Assembly (NCBI GenBank): GCA_963706905.1
Contig: CAVPNY010000012.1
Coordinates: forward strand, 310,001 to 374,000
Reading direction: 5' to 3'
DNA: 64,000 nt
Source of the DNA: CAVPNY01 sp963706905
Lineage (GTDB): Bacteria; Chloroflexota; Anaerolineae; Anaerolineales; UBA4823
Of this stretch, positions 54,093-64,000 are shown one piece after another. The stretch's first letter is position 1. Every line of letters begins with the position of its first letter. The position numbers and the translations under genes are program-made. The notes beneath the pieces were generated by a model. It was not told the origin of the DNA. It was given only the letters and a program-made list of their open reading frames with translations, and made no database searches.

Positions 54093-55378
54093 TGCCTCAA
54101 TAAAAAAGTAACTTTGAGAAATAACGTTGCCTCAGAAAAAGTGTTACCCTACCGCGGAACCATGTGTCTGCGAGAGGGAGCCTATGATGAGCCAACGAAG
54201 CAAACGAGAATTACAGGAAGCCATTCGGCCTCGCTACTTGAAGGCCAATAAAAGCGGGAAAGTACGGATCTTGGACGAATTTGTGGCAGCAACCGGTTAT
54301 CACCGCAAATACGCCATCCGCGTACTCAAGCACGGACGGAAGGTGACTGGGCTGCGCAAGAAAGGCCGCCGCAAGGAATACCAAGGCGAAGTCGTGGCTG
54401 TCTTGACCCACATTTGGGAGATCTGTGGCCGCATCTGCTCGAAACGGCTCAAACCCTTTCTGCCCGAGATGGTGGGTGTATTGGAACGCCACCAGGAGTT
54501 GTCGCTCTCGGCGGAAGTCAAATCCCAGCTGCTGCGTATGAGCCGCTCCACGATCGACCGCTGCTTGCAGCCGGCCCGGTTTGAAGAAAAACGGCATGGC
54601 CTGTCCACGACCAAACCGGGCACGTTGCTCAAGCAAGCCATTCCGATCCGCACTTTCGCCGAATGGGATGATGCTCGCCCGGGGTTTGTGGAAGTCGACC
54701 TGGTAGCGCATTGTGGCGACAGCGTCGAAGGACAGTATCTCAATACGCTCACCACCACCGATGTCTCCACCGGCTGGACGGAATGTGTGGCCGTCCTGCA
54801 TCGCTCACAGCATCTCGTGTTTGCCGCCATCCAGACCATGCGCCAGCGCTTGCCTTTTCCCTTGCTGGGGTTGGATTCGGACAATGGCGGCGAATTCATC
54901 AACGACATCCTGTACCGCTACTGTCAGGATGAACGGGTGACCTTCACCCGCTCCCGGCCTTACAAGAAAAACGATCAAGCCCATGTGGAGCAGAAGAACT
55001 GGTCGGTGGTGCGGCATTTGATCGGCTATGACCGCTTCGAAACCCAAGAAGAACTGCAGCTCTTGAACAGCATCTACGACGATTTACGTCTGTACGTCAA
55101 CTTCTTCCAGCCAGTCTTGAAGCTCATGGGTAAAGAGCAGGTTGGCAAAAAGACGCTCAAACGGTATGATGAAGCCGCCACGCCCTATCAGCGAGTGTTG
55201 CGCTCGGATCAGGTAGACCTGGCCGTGAAGGCTCGTTTGTGCCATCAGTATTTGCAGCATAATCCTGTAAAACTGCGAACCAGCATTGACGAAAAAGTGG
55301 CAACACTGTGGAAAATCATTCGGTAACCTTTTTATTTGAGGCAGCGTTACTCCGAAAGTAACCTTTTATTATGAGGCA
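54093..55378 (+). mobile_element. Insertion sequence with rve-type transposase (ISNCY/IS1202-like)
   Basis: About 1286 bp with imperfect inverted ends: TGCCTCA at the left, TGAGGCA at the right. Each end has a second internal TGCCTCA copy about 40 bp in, and GTTACC beyond. Encodes one transposase. A target duplication is not obvious. It interrupts the TolB-like gene. Confidence 0.82.
54187..55326 (+). CDS. Transposase, integrase-core (DDE) type
   Basis: About 380 residues from ATG 54187 (or 54184). N-terminal helix-turn-helix region (ILDEFVAATGYHRKYAIRVL) and rve core with Asp in GFVEVDLVAHCG, Asp in GLDSDNGGEFIN, and Glu in AHVEQKNWSVVR. This matches the IS1202-type ISNCY transposases rather than IS3 or IS481 in detail, with moderate certainty. 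The reading frame is intact, so the element may be active. Confidence 0.88.
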   Translation: MSQRSKRELQEAIRPRYLKANKSGKVRILDEFVAATGYHRKYAIRVLKHGRKVTGLRKKGRRKEYQGEVVAVLTHIWEICGRICSKRLKPFLPEMVGVLERHQELSLSAEVKSQLLRMSRSTIDRCLQPARFEEKRHGLSTTKPGTLLKQAIPIRTFAEWDDARPGFVEVDLVAHCGDSVEGQYLNTLTTTDVSTGWTECVAVLHRSQHLVFAAIQTMRQRLPFPLLGLDSDNGGEFINDILYRYCQDERVTFTRSRPYKKNDQAHVEQKNWSVVRHLIGYDRFETQEELQLLNSIYDDLRLYVNFFQPVLKLMGKEQVGKKTLKRYDEAATPYQRVLRSDQVDLAVKARLCHQYLQHNPVKLRTSIDEKVATLWKIIR

Positions 55379-55520
55379 CTACGCGGCGGACAGGATCAAC
55401 GGAGCGCGTCTCCGTGTCTATCAACGGGATACAGGGGAATGATTATACTTGTAGACCATCCATATCAGGCGATGGGCACTATGTGGCATTTATGTCAAAT
55501 GCCATCCAATCTGGTGGCTG
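55379..55520 (+). pseudogene. TolB-like beta-propeller protein, 3' fragment
   Basis: RRTGSTERVSVSINGIQG then CRPSISGDGHYVAFMSNAI continues the propeller repeats interrupted at 54092. It ends abruptly at a junction with unrelated sequence near 55510, so the gene is also truncated at its 3' end. Confidence 0.65.
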
Positions 55521-55870
55521 GCGAAACCAGCCATAGGCGGCAAAACCAGGCAGGCCGGGTCAAACAGGTCAAAATATTGCACCTGGATACTTTCGCCAAA
55601 ACGTTGATGCAATTGCCCCGCCGCCCACTGAGCAACTTCACGCCAGGAATCCTTGACGCTATCCTTACATGCGATAGGTGCGCCGATGATCTGCACCTGC
55701 ACTGGCATAATCATCTTCCGCAGCATCCTGGTCCCGAATTAGGCCCACAGACCGGTAAATTGTGGGCTGCGCTATCTCCACCAATCTGCAGCAACAGCCC
55801 AGCACTCAGAAGCTGACGTACGTCACGGTCATGGCACTGCGGGCACTCGGGTTGTAGCCCGGCTACCTAA
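55490..55870 (-). pseudogene. Degraded gene, thioredoxin-like domain
   Basis: The minus-strand frame 55726-55490 reads VQIIGAPIACKDSVKDSWRE, then VQYFDLFDPACLVLPP, resembling small thioredoxin-fold proteins. It is cut at the junction with the TolB fragment. Upstream to about 55860 another frame gives ECPQCHDRDVRQLL-like zinc-ribbon sequence. Probably a remnant; family assignment is tentative. Confidence 0.4.
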
Positions 55871-55885
55871 AGCAGATCGAACACC

Positions 55886-57670
55886 CTATTGAACAAGTTC
55901 AAGATCACTCATGAAGAGCGAGCCACTTGGCGATTGGTCAAACAACAATGTGATCTCCTGGATTGCGGACAGATCAACGCCGCTGAAATTGCGCAAGGGC
56001 ATGCGGATCGAAGTCAGGGGTACGCGGCCTGTGAACCATCCCCCCTCAAAAATATCACTCTCCTCTTTATTACCTTCTGGGAATTGCAGCGCTGGCTCAT
56101 CGACCCGCGTGTGCACAGAGGCGGAATTCCCCTGCTTATCGATCAATTGAATTGTGAAAGCCTGGTGAGCGCCAGCTTTGTTCAAGGGTGATAATGGATC
56201 GAGAGCTGCGCGCAAGCTGATCAATGAAAACTTGCTCAGGTCACTTCCCTCGGGCAGCGAGAAGCGCAAGGCGGCGCCGCTTTGGGACCAGGCTGCCACG
56301 ATCATGGCAGGGTTGCCCGGGATAACCAAGTTTACCCGCTTGCACGGCTCGCTGCCGGGTTTCACCGTTGGCGTGTAATACCCCTCCTCGCAATAGAAGG
56401 TCGTTACCCCCTCGGCGGTTACTCTCCCGCCCAGAAGGTTGGTTTCCAGCTCGGCTGAGCTGGCTGGAAGCAGCAAGGGCAGGCGGTCAGCGGCGGGCGC
56501 CAGGGAAGCAATGCGGGCGGGCAGTCCATACAGCTCAGATGGCGCCTGCGCCTGGAAATCCATCCCCAGGCGTGCCTTTGCATCTTGATCCTTCTTGAAG
56601 ATCTGCGCCAAAAAGTCTATTGTATACGCACTTATAAACTCGCGCTGCGCTTCAGGCTGCAACAATGGCTCGCAGTCAGGCCTACCCGGACGCGTCACCG
56701 CTTCATCCGCCAGTGTGCTATTGAAGTAATTGTGGTTGGCATGCTCCAGCCAGACGGACGAAGCCCACGAGCTCTTTTCTGGGTCGAGGCGGCTAATTTC
56801 ATAGAAGAGCTGCCCTTCCTGGTTGATCACATCGTTATCGCAAGCCGGTAAGAGAACTGCCAGCGGCAAGCGCGCGCCTCGCGCCCCACCCCAATTCGCC
56901 GACGGCGCAATCATGAGGATGCCGTATACCGGTCCAAAACCATGGTTTTTAAAACTATCCGGTGTATCCAGAGCTGATTTTTCGGTCAGCCAGTAAGCGC
57001 CTTCCCCTCCCTGTGAGTGTCCGATGAACGCCAGCCGGCCCAAATCGGCGAGACCTTGCAGCTCCACCCCAAACTTATTCTCCTCCCCGCTTGAGGTGGC
57101 AGCCAAGGCTTTGAGGTGCAGGTCCACCAATTGCCCCAACCTTTCGATGGGCACCGGCTCACCGAACCCAAACGTGTTCTCTGCGTTGACATTGATCGAA
57201 AGAGCAACGTAGCCCTGAGCAGCCAGCTGGCTCACAAGGTAATCGAAGCCGCGGTAGTTGGGTCGCTCCGCTTCCGGATCGCACGGCCAGCGGTCGACCG
57301 TATCGCCTTCTGGCACAGGGCAGCCTGGATGGTTGCCGTGCATGATGACTACAACCGGGAAAGGCGCACCATCTCCTTCCGGCACTGCAATGATGCCGTT
57401 GAGGCGCACCGGCATATTGTGGAAGCGGCTATCTTCCGCAAACATCGATTGGGTGATCGTGGTATCGCCCAAATTGTATTCCACCGCAGCCGGCAGGGCT
57501 GCCGGCTCTGTAGCTGTAGCCGCCGGGCTGGTTTCGGTCGCTTCGATGGACGGCGTGGCAACGGGCGCCGTAGTTGGCGTCCCGGTTGGTTGCACAGCCG
57601 GAGACGAACAACCCACCAGCTGGAAAAACAAGGTAAAAAGTATGAAGGATTTTCGTATATATCTGAGCAT
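55886..57670 (-). CDS. Secreted alpha/beta hydrolase lipoprotein
   Basis: From ATG 57670 (AAGGTG upstream), 594 residues. Signal peptide with lipobox LVGC, a Thr/Pro/Ala-rich linker (about 25-65), then an alpha/beta hydrolase domain (VVIMHGNHPGCP, nucleophile FIGHSQGGEGAYWL, and LEHANHNYFNS as a likely His region). The C-terminal 170 residues form a beta-sandwich-like module. Substrate unknown; resembles chlorophyllase/cutinase-like secreted hydrolases. Confidence 0.8.
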   Translation of the reverse strand: MLRYIRKSFILFTLFFQLVGCSSPAVQPTGTPTTAPVATPSIEATETSPAATATEPAALPAAVEYNLGDTTITQSMFAEDSRFHNMPVRLNGIIAVPEGDGAPFPVVVIMHGNHPGCPVPEGDTVDRWPCDPEAERPNYRGFDYLVSQLAAQGYVALSINVNAENTFGFGEPVPIERLGQLVDLHLKALAATSSGEENKFGVELQGLADLGRLAFIGHSQGGEGAYWLTEKSALDTPDSFKNHGFGPVYGILMIAPSANWGGARGARLPLAVLLPACDNDVINQEGQLFYEISRLDPEKSSWASSVWLEHANHNYFNSTLADEAVTRPGRPDCEPLLQPEAQREFISAYTIDFLAQIFKKDQDAKARLGMDFQAQAPSELYGLPARIASLAPAADRLPLLLPASSAELETNLLGGRVTAEGVTTFYCEEGYYTPTVKPGSEPCKRVNLVIPGNPAMIVAAWSQSGAALRFSLPEGSDLSKFSLISLRAALDPLSPLNKAGAHQAFTIQLIDKQGNSASVHTRVDEPALQFPEGNKEESDIFEGGWFTGRVPLTSIRMPLRNFSGVDLSAIQEITLLFDQSPSGSLFMSDLELVQ

Positions 57671-57707
57671 AAATTTCACCTTGAGCAATGGACCCAGGTT
57701 ATAGAGG

Positions 57708-58433
57708 CTAACCACCCAGGAGGAGGGCGACCACCACAAGAGCAACTGCCACAGACATCAACAGCAGACCGGTTTTCCACGGGCTCGCTCCGGTGTACCT
57801 TCCCCAGCGAAACCCAGCGATAAAGAGCATGACGAATGACACGATGATCGAGATGCGCAGAGCCACGGCAAAGTCATGCCGCAGCACAAGAAACGGTATG
57901 GTGGAGGGGATCACAGCCAGGATGGCTACCAGCACATGACCCAACACAACGGAAAAATCTTCGCGTTTTAAGCCGATACTGCGCGGCGTGCTTTTCTGCA
58001 GATGGCTGAGGATATTCCCGTAAAGCACTTTGCGCTCTTCCTCGCCGATGATGGGCTCGAGCAAGTAATCCATGTCTTCAGCTATGATTTCCATTGCTTC
58101 CTCGTTTGTCCTGGCAGCCTGAACGTCATCCAGCAGGCGGTGTCTCTCGCCCCGCGCGAACACCGAGAATAACGCGTACATGATGCCGTCGATCAGCCCC
58201 CAGGCAACCACAGCGCTCAACGCGCCAATCAGCAGCTCGTTCACCTCCTCCGGCGAGATGTACTCCTTCGGAACGCCCGATAGGCTGATAACCCAATACG
58301 CCAGCGTGAATGTCAGGAAGATGAAGATGCTGAAGGTCGTCTCGGAGAGCCAATCGATGGGATCGATCAGGCTCTCCAAGAATCCATTTATGGGTTTGCT
58401 TCGGTGTCTGGCATTGGCGGGCAACACGCTCAA
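57708..58433 (-). CDS. VIT-like integral membrane protein
   Basis: 241 residues with about five transmembrane segments and a charged loop with acidic helices between the second and third (AEDMDYLLEPIIGEEERKVLY). The layout is like VIT1/CCC1-type metal transporters, but the key motifs are not clear, so function is open. Its start overlaps the end of the PKD/META gene by 4 nt. Confidence 0.55.
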   Translation of the reverse strand: MSVLPANARHRSKPINGFLESLIDPIDWLSETTFSIFIFLTFTLAYWVISLSGVPKEYISPEEVNELLIGALSAVVAWGLIDGIMYALFSVFARGERHRLLDDVQAARTNEEAMEIIAEDMDYLLEPIIGEEERKVLYGNILSHLQKSTPRSIGLKREDFSVVLGHVLVAILAVIPSTIPFLVLRHDFAVALRISIIVSFVMLFIAGFRWGRYTGASPWKTGLLLMSVAVALVVVALLLGG

Positions 58434-60971
58434 TTCTCCTCGATCAGGTAGAATTCCAGATTGCCTGATGGCGAGTCCAGAATGATCCGGTTCTCCTGAA
58501 CCGTCGCCCGGGTTGCCCCTTGGAGACCTGCCAGGTATGCTTGCTCCTGCTCCATGATATCCTGCGGGCAGGCAAGACGGCTGGTGGTTAGCGGACCGAC
58601 GGTGATTGTATAAGTGCCATCTTCATTCAGGTCAGCCGTGTATTCTCCATTATAGGTATTGCAGCTTGCAAATCCGGCCAGCTCCCCCTGCTTGAATTGC
58701 ATTGTGATCGCTGTCCCACGCACGAGCGGCTCCGTGTTGATTGACGAAAGCGTCCAGACATCGGTGTCCAGGCGTGCGTCAATATTGATTCGGGTTGCGG
58801 CATAATTGCTCAAACCGTTGGCATCGCTGACGAAGACCGTCACCTCATAGTTACCGGCGCGGTTGTAGGTGGCAGTGATGCTGGACTCTGGTGAAGCTGG
58901 CAGATCCTCTCCATTGCCTAAGCTCCAGCTAAAAGATGTGATCGGGCTGCTCCCCGGCTGGGAGGCGGACGCATCGAACCTGACCGGCTCGCCGATATAA
59001 CCCTGGCCAGGACCGGCGATATTTGCTACCGGCGGTACAGGCGCGGGTGGAGGCTCTGGGGTAGCTGTTGGCGGTTCAGCCGTAGGTACAGGTGTGTACG
59101 TCGGCTGCTGAGGCGGCTGGGTGGGCTGTGGAGGCGTTGGAGTGGGTGGGGGAACGGTTGGTGTTGAGGTTTGTGTTGGTAAAGGCAAGATATGGATCTG
59201 CCCTGTGGTTGATCCAGTTTGACCGCGCTGGTCAGTCACCGTGAGGCGCACGGTGAACGTACCCGCACTGGTATAGGTATGCTGCACGACCACACCACTG
59301 GCGGTTGCTCCATCTCCGAAATCCCACCTCCAGGAGACCAGTGGTACCTGTCCGGTCGAAGCTGATCCGTCGAAGACGACAACCTGACCGACCTGCGCTT
59401 GCGGCACCATCTGAATAGCTGCTTGCGGCGGGGCGACGACTTCGGGGCGGTTCAGGGGGAAGAGCGAGTAGTTCAGGAAGCCAGCGTCGCCAGCAATCTG
59501 CAGGGCCGTATCGGCTACCGAATAGCTGCGTGCAGCGCGCAGGATCGCAACCATCGACCCTTCTTGCTCCTGTAAGGCGGGGTCAGGGCAGGTACCGGGT
59601 CCAAGATTGATATTGGTGATGCTGATCTGGTTATAGTTGGTCTGGTAATTGGCGTTCAGGTCTTTGCAGCCGGTATAACCGATCATTGTGCCATTCGGGT
59701 TAAAATAGGGTATATGCTTCCTGTACACCCGGGCTGCTGCGCGTATCGTTATAAGCCACCAGATACCACTTGCGTTCGATCAGCAGCGGTCTCTGATCGA
59801 TTTGTGATTGGGTTGCCGTTGGCACCGGCACGGTCGCAGTGCTGGTCACCGTCGGTGTTTGGGTAGCCGGCGCCATCCTGATCCCGCCAGGGAAAAACAG
59901 CAGTCCTGCTAAATACAGGCAAAGCAACACAAGCGCGATGCCGCCAATTATTGCCGCCCAGGTGGGAATGAAACCTTTACTCATCAATGCAGACTCTTGT
60001 GTTTGAGTCTCTCCGTTGGCCGCCTGGACATTGACGGTGTACGGGTAGCTCCTTTCACCTCCAAACCACAATCGCCGTGCTGGCTGAGCAGCGTATTCAA
60101 CTTTTGCAGTCTCGCCGCTGGGCACGTTGATTTGCTGAGGCTCTGCCGGCTCAAAGACAAGCGAACCGTCAGGACTGTTCCAGGTTACCTGGAAGCTCGC
60201 CGGCATGTTGGAGAGGTTTTGCACCAGCAGGTGCGCAGGCAGGTTTTGATCTGGCTGGGCGCCTTCGAGAAATGTCTTGAACTCCGTGAACGCCGCCACG
60301 GTCAAGATGCAGTCGATGCTGACGCTTTGATCGGGTACTTCCTGGCTGGAAACCACGATGCGAAATGGATACCTCCCGGCGCTCGTGCTCGGGTCGCGCC
60401 GCGGCTGGATAACCAGGATTGCATCTTTTACCTCACCTGGCCGCAATGCAAATACCGGTTCAGGGATGGTTGTCCATCCTTCCGGCAAATCTCCCAATGA
60501 CAGCTTGAAGGTATCTGAGCCGAGACCCTGGTTGATCAACACGGCAGGGATTTCCAGCATTTCACCTGGCACGACAGCAAACTGCACGCCGTCCAACAAC
60601 ACGCCCACGCGACCTTTGGCCTCAAATCCTGCTACGGTGAGGGTTACCTGAGCTTGGACGCTTTGAGCTGGATCGTTGACGTTGGTAGCCAGCAGCTTGA
60701 GATTGTATCGTCCAGAACGCGCGTTGGGTGGCCCAGGAGGTTGGACGGTCAGGATCGTTTGAGCTTGCTCGCCGGGATTAATCAGCACCACTTGCTGCTC
60801 GGCAGATACCCAAACGACAGGGATGCCTTCCACGCCGATGCGAACCTGCTCCGATATGCTTCCCTCGTTGGTCAGCAATAGGGGTATATCGATCTTGCTG
60901 CCAGGGGCGACACTATATCGATCCGCTTGAACAGATATTCTTGTTGCGAGTTGATTGGAATTTGTCGACAT
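58430..60971 (-). CDS. Large membrane-anchored protein with alpha-galactosidase-NEW3-like, PKD and META domains, one frameshift
   Basis: One gene of about 845 residues, split at a TTTT run near 59706: removing one T gives EAYTLFNPNG across the break. The N-terminal part has three Ig-like NEW3/CARDB-type domains (GSKIDIPLLLTNEG, GEMLEIPAVLINQG, NLPAHLLVQNLSN), then one membrane helix (WAAIIGGIALVLLCLYLAGLLF, split as WAAIIGGIALVLLCL and YLAGLLF). Then come a META-like segment, two PKD domains (DGSASTGQVPLVSWRWDFGD and DASASQPGSSPITSFSWSLG) and a C-terminal META/HslJ domain (WTLSSINTEPLV...FASCNTYNGEY). Probably an extracytoplasmic binding protein. Confidence 0.8.
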
Positions 60972-61010
60972 ATCAAGGCTACCTTTCCAGTGTGGAGATT
61001 GACTGTTTGA

Positions 61011-61805
61011 TCACGGCGGCAGGATGAGCTTCTGTTGCAACTCGATCAGGGCTTTCTGCGGGATCTGGAGCAAGCCCACATTCGATCGATCCATATCGAT
61101 GATCAATAGAAAGACGACGGAAACTATCAGCACTACCATGATCAGGGCGATAAGATTGTGTTTTTCACGATAACTGTCATACACGCCGATCAGGACCATT
61201 GTCAGCATTGCGACGACATAGATACCCAATATAATGATCGGTGGGACTCGGTAGCCCAATTCAGCGTTGAGGCGTTCGGTGTGCAGGTCAATGACCTGAT
61301 TTAAAGATGAGAGATAAAGGGCGATCGTTGGCCCAGAATTTTCTCTGGCTACAGCCTCCGCAAGCAACCATAATTCATCCTGAATTTGCTCCGAACGGGC
61401 GATTGCCGATGCCGTATCCGCCCGATCGAGTGCCTCAAGGCGCAAATCAACATATTCGCCCAGGAGCGCCCGCGACTCCACCCCGTATGGCTCCGCCATA
61501 TAGCCTGCCCGCAGGTAAGTGGTGCCGATCGCGTTGGCTTCTGATACCACCAACTGCCGCCTCTGGTTGAAATTCCCAATTGCAATACTGGCGACAAACG
61601 CAAGCAGAAAGCCTAACAAAGCCAGGGCAGCGCCTACCACGGTGCCGACACCTGCCTCACCTTTATCTGGCCAGCGCTTTTGGACAAGCCTGCCTAATCG
61701 GAAGCCTGCTTCCGCGGCTAAGAAAAGTATAACCACAGTCAGAATATAAACTGACCATATCGGTAGCACATCCAATGGCTGGGTGGTAACCATCTTCTGA
61801 ATCAC
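61011..61805 (-). CDS. DUF4239/bestrophin-like membrane protein
   Basis: 264 residues. Two transmembrane segments at the N-terminus (IWSVYILTVVILFLAAEAGF, and ALALLGFLLAFVASIAIGNF with the family pattern of Asn-x2-Arg-Arg after it), a helical soluble part, and two more segments near the C-terminus. This matches the DUF4239 layout. Function unknown, possibly a channel-like protein. Confidence 0.7.
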   Translation of the reverse strand: MIQKMVTTQPLDVLPIWSVYILTVVILFLAAEAGFRLGRLVQKRWPDKGEAGVGTVVGAALALLGFLLAFVASIAIGNFNQRRQLVVSEANAIGTTYLRAGYMAEPYGVESRALLGEYVDLRLEALDRADTASAIARSEQIQDELWLLAEAVARENSGPTIALYLSSLNQVIDLHTERLNAELGYRVPPIIILGIYVVAMLTMVLIGVYDSYREKHNLIALIMVVLIVSVVFLLIIDMDRSNVGLLQIPQKALIELQQKLILPP

Positions 61806-61962
61806 TCCTCAGAGAGAACAGTGAAGCGTCTTCGGGAGCGCCGCACCAGAAGGTGTGTTGTCCCTCGTGCCGCTCGCCTGCTTGCTCTGCCTACGGTTCT
61901 TTCACTGCTATTCACAATTCAGGACTGGCAGCGCCCCCTCTGCTGCCAGCCCTGCTTGCTGA

Positions 61963-64000
61963 TTATTGTCGCGCCAGGATGCGCCGCATCTCAGCTTCGC
62001 TATCCTGGATCACGTCTCCACTGACGTCAAACGTTACGCTGTGGATCGTACCGGTGAATTCGAAGGGTGTCTCGTAGTAGGGCGCCACAGGCGCGCCAGG
62101 ATCAGCACCGACGGTGATCCCCCCCGTCAGCCCCAGGCTGAACGGCGTGGTGTGGGGGAAATCAGCCTGACCGACGAGCTTACCGTCGATATACAACTGG
62201 GCGCGACCTGGAGTGCCCTTACCATTGGCGAAGTCCGGCTTACCGGTCACTTCGAATTCGAAGCGCAATTCGTGATGCCCGGCAGGGACCGGAACAGTGC
62301 TCGCCACATGCAGGTAGTCGCGAGCCACATAGTTTTGAACATACTGCAGCTTATTATCCATTAAATACATGCAATAACCGCCATCGACGCCACCAAAGGA
62401 AACCAGAGCGCCTTGCGCACCTTCAGAGGGGATCTCTACGTCTGCGGTGATGCTGTGAGTGCGGTTGAGCAGGCGCGGGCCAGCATTAAAGGGCACAGCC
62501 TGCGTGTGCGGGTAGAAGGTGTAATGGGTGCGATCCTTGGTGAGCTGCGGGCGCTCATCCGCCATGCGTAACATGCCGCGACCATCCACGGGCAGGACGT
62601 GATATTTGCCTGCCTCAACATACCATGTAGCGATCATCTCGATCAGCTTGGCTCGGTTCCCATCGGCGAGGTTATGGTTTTCGGCAAAATCCTCGTCGAT
62701 TTGATAGAGCTCCCAGCCTTTGGCATCCAGCTCGGTCAGTTTTTCAGCCGGGATCGGATCTCCAAAACCGGTACCAGCCTCGGTGAATGAAGGACCGGGC
62801 CAGGGGCAGACCGCCCGCCAGCCATTGTGGTAAATGGAACGGTGCCCGAGCATTTCAAAGTACTGGGTGTGACGCTTGCTCTCCGCCAGGGCATCATCGA
62901 GCGTGTGCGCAAAGCTGACCCCTTCAATCGGGGATTGCGCGACGCCCTTAATGCTGGCTGGTGGCTCTATGCCCACAAGATCCAGCACCGTGGGCATCAT
63001 ATCGATGACATGCGCATACTGGGTGCGCACCTCGCCTCTGGCTTTCAAACCCTTGGGGAAGTGCACGACGAAAGGATCACAGATCCCGCCCCGGTAGGTT
63101 TCACGCTTCCAGCGGCGGAAAGGCGTGTCACCCGCCCAGGTCCAACCCCAGGGATAATGGTTAAAGGTGGTCGGGTCGCCAAGCTCGTCGATATGCGCCA
63201 GGTTGGTCGCCAAGTCTTCCTTGACGTTATTGAAGAACAGGTTTTCGTTGACCGAACCAGTCGGTCCTCCTTCGGAGCTGGCGCCATTGTCAGAAACCAA
63301 CATGATTAGGGTGTTCTCAAACTCGCCGATCGATTTCAGGAAGTCAAACAGGCGGCCCATATGGTAATCGGTGTGTTCCATGAAACCGGCGAAGACCTCC
63401 ATCATGTGGGCATACAGCCTTTTCTCGTCTGCCGAAAGCGTATCCCATTGGGCAACATCGGGATCGTGCCGGGAAAGCTCAGCATCCGCAGGGACGATGC
63501 CCATCTCTTTCTGCCGGGCGAAGGTTTTTTCGCGGTAGACATCCCAGCCCTCATCGAACTGCCCCTTATACTTATCGGACCATTCCTTGCGCACATGATG
63601 GGGAGCGTGCATGGCGCCGGGACAGAAATACATGAAGAAGGGCTTGTCAGGCGCCACCTGCTTGGCGTCGGCGATGAAACTGATCGCCTTATCCACCAGA
63701 TCCTCGGTGAGGTGGTAGCCCTCTTCGGGTTTCTTGGGGGGCTCTACCTGGTGGTTGTCATATACCAGCTCGGGGTAGTACTGGTGGGTCTCGCCGCCCA
63801 TGAAGCCGTAGAAGCGCTCGAAACCGCGCCCCAGCGGCCAGCGGTCATACGGACCCGCAGCCGAAATCTGGTCGGCGGGGGTCAGATGCCATTTGCCGAC
63901 GGCAAAGGTGTTGTAACCGTTCTCGAGCAGGACCTCCGAGAGGAGGCCGTTCTCAAAGGGAATATTGGCGTTATAGCCGGGAAAACCGGTTGAGCCCTCC
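61963..64000 (-). CDS. Arylsulfatase, 5' end beyond the window
   Basis: Type I sulfatase-fold enzyme, about 680 residues visible; the frame stays open to base 64000, so the start and the formylglycine motif (C/S-x-P-x-R) lie outside. Seen are GKWHLTP (the second sulfatase signature), FFMYFCPGAMHAPHH, HMGRLFDFLKS, LVSDNGASSEGG (metal Asp/Asn), and a C-terminal beta-sandwich. The length and the C-terminal extension resemble large Mycobacterium/Pseudomonas AtsA-type arylsulfatases. Confidence 0.92.
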   Translation of the reverse strand, partial: EGSTGFPGYNANIPFENGLLSEVLLENGYNTFAVGKWHLTPADQISAAGPYDRWPLGRGFERFYGFMGGETHQYYPELVYDNHQVEPPKKPEEGYHLTEDLVDKAISFIADAKQVAPDKPFFMYFCPGAMHAPHHVRKEWSDKYKGQFDEGWDVYREKTFARQKEMGIVPADAELSRHDPDVAQWDTLSADEKRLYAHMMEVFAGFMEHTDYHMGRLFDFLKSIGEFENTLIMLVSDNGASSEGGPTGSVNENLFFNNVKEDLATNLAHIDELGDPTTFNHYPWGWTWAGDTPFRRWKRETYRGGICDPFVVHFPKGLKARGEVRTQYAHVIDMMPTVLDLVGIEPPASIKGVAQSPIEGVSFAHTLDDALAESKRHTQYFEMLGHRSIYHNGWRAVCPWPGPSFTEAGTGFGDPIPAEKLTELDAKGWELYQIDEDFAENHNLADGNRAKLIEMIATWYVEAGKYHVLPVDGRGMLRMADERPQLTKDRTHYTFYPHTQAVPFNAGPRLLNRTHSITADVEIPSEGAQGALVSFGGVDGGYCMYLMDNKLQYVQNYVARDYLHVASTVPVPAGHHELRFEFEVTGKPDFANGKGTPGRAQLYIDGKLVGQADFPHTTPFSLGLTGGITVGADPGAPVAPYYETPFEFTGTIHSVTFDVSGDVIQDSEAEMRRILARQ

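Overview
The window looks like a contig from a bacterium of the Chloroflexota, probably Anaerolineae-like. This is inferred from the housekeeping gene families and their company (long TetR-controlled beta-oxidation operon, PKD/META-type lipoproteins, Thr/Pro-rich lipoprotein linkers, zinc-ribbon membrane proteins); no rRNA or other marker confirms it. A striking technical feature is that many conserved genes (iscS, mnmA, the HMCES-like gene, glycerate kinase, tetR, radC, istB, dedA, the P-type ATPase, the PKD/META protein) are broken by 1-nt shifts, several inside short homopolymers. Most are therefore annotated here as single genes with probable sequence errors.

Layout. 1-24.8 kb is chromosomal core: an aminotransferase behind an Asn-rich leader peptide and terminator, polyprenyl synthase, TatD, phosphohexomutase, the IscS-MnmA tRNA-thiolation pair, glycerate kinase and glycerate dehydrogenase, a thioesterase, a radical-SAM protein, ProRS, and then a minus-strand fatty-acid beta-oxidation operon (SCP2, thiolase, FadB-like fusion, lipoprotein hydrolase, two acyl-CoA dehydrogenases, MBL hydrolase) headed by a TetR regulator with a perfect 20-bp operator. 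It ends at an M23 lipoprotein and tRNA-Pro(GGG).

24.8 to about 46.3 kb is an integrated element. A tyrosine recombinase sits next to the tRNA, followed by an IS21-family insertion and a minus-strand cassette array carrying SSB, RadC, RNase H, MazG, a nucleotidyltransferase and many small unknown proteins. Its centre (33.8-37.1 kb) is a tight operon: a beta-grasp ubiquitin-like protein ending in Gly-Gly, an E2-like protein, a JAMM peptidase, and an E1-like (ThiF) protein whose reading frame runs into a primase-type CHC2 zinc finger, followed by an overlapping TOPRIM primase half. It is driven by a near-consensus promoter that forms a 15-bp inverted repeat with a divergent promoter. A second large gene (42.3-44.6 kb) carries a DVDGD motif and other features of two-barrel RNA polymerases (QDE-1/YonO type). 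Six copies of a palindrome, TTTAGRYRYCTAAAAC, punctuate the element between 26.1 and 45.0 kb.

46.3-53.6 kb lies between two 71-bp direct repeats (67/71 identical). It starts with a good match to the yybP-ykoY manganese riboswitch ahead of a DUF454-like membrane protein, a His/Asp-rich zinc-ribbon protein, a lamin-tail protein, DedA, Rnk and a P-type cation ATPase, all on the plus strand, which suggests a metal-homeostasis island. 53.7-64 kb holds a TolB-like propeller gene split by an insertion sequence, a degraded minus-strand gene, two lipoprotein/secreted genes, membrane proteins and the 3' part of an arylsulfatase running off the right edge.
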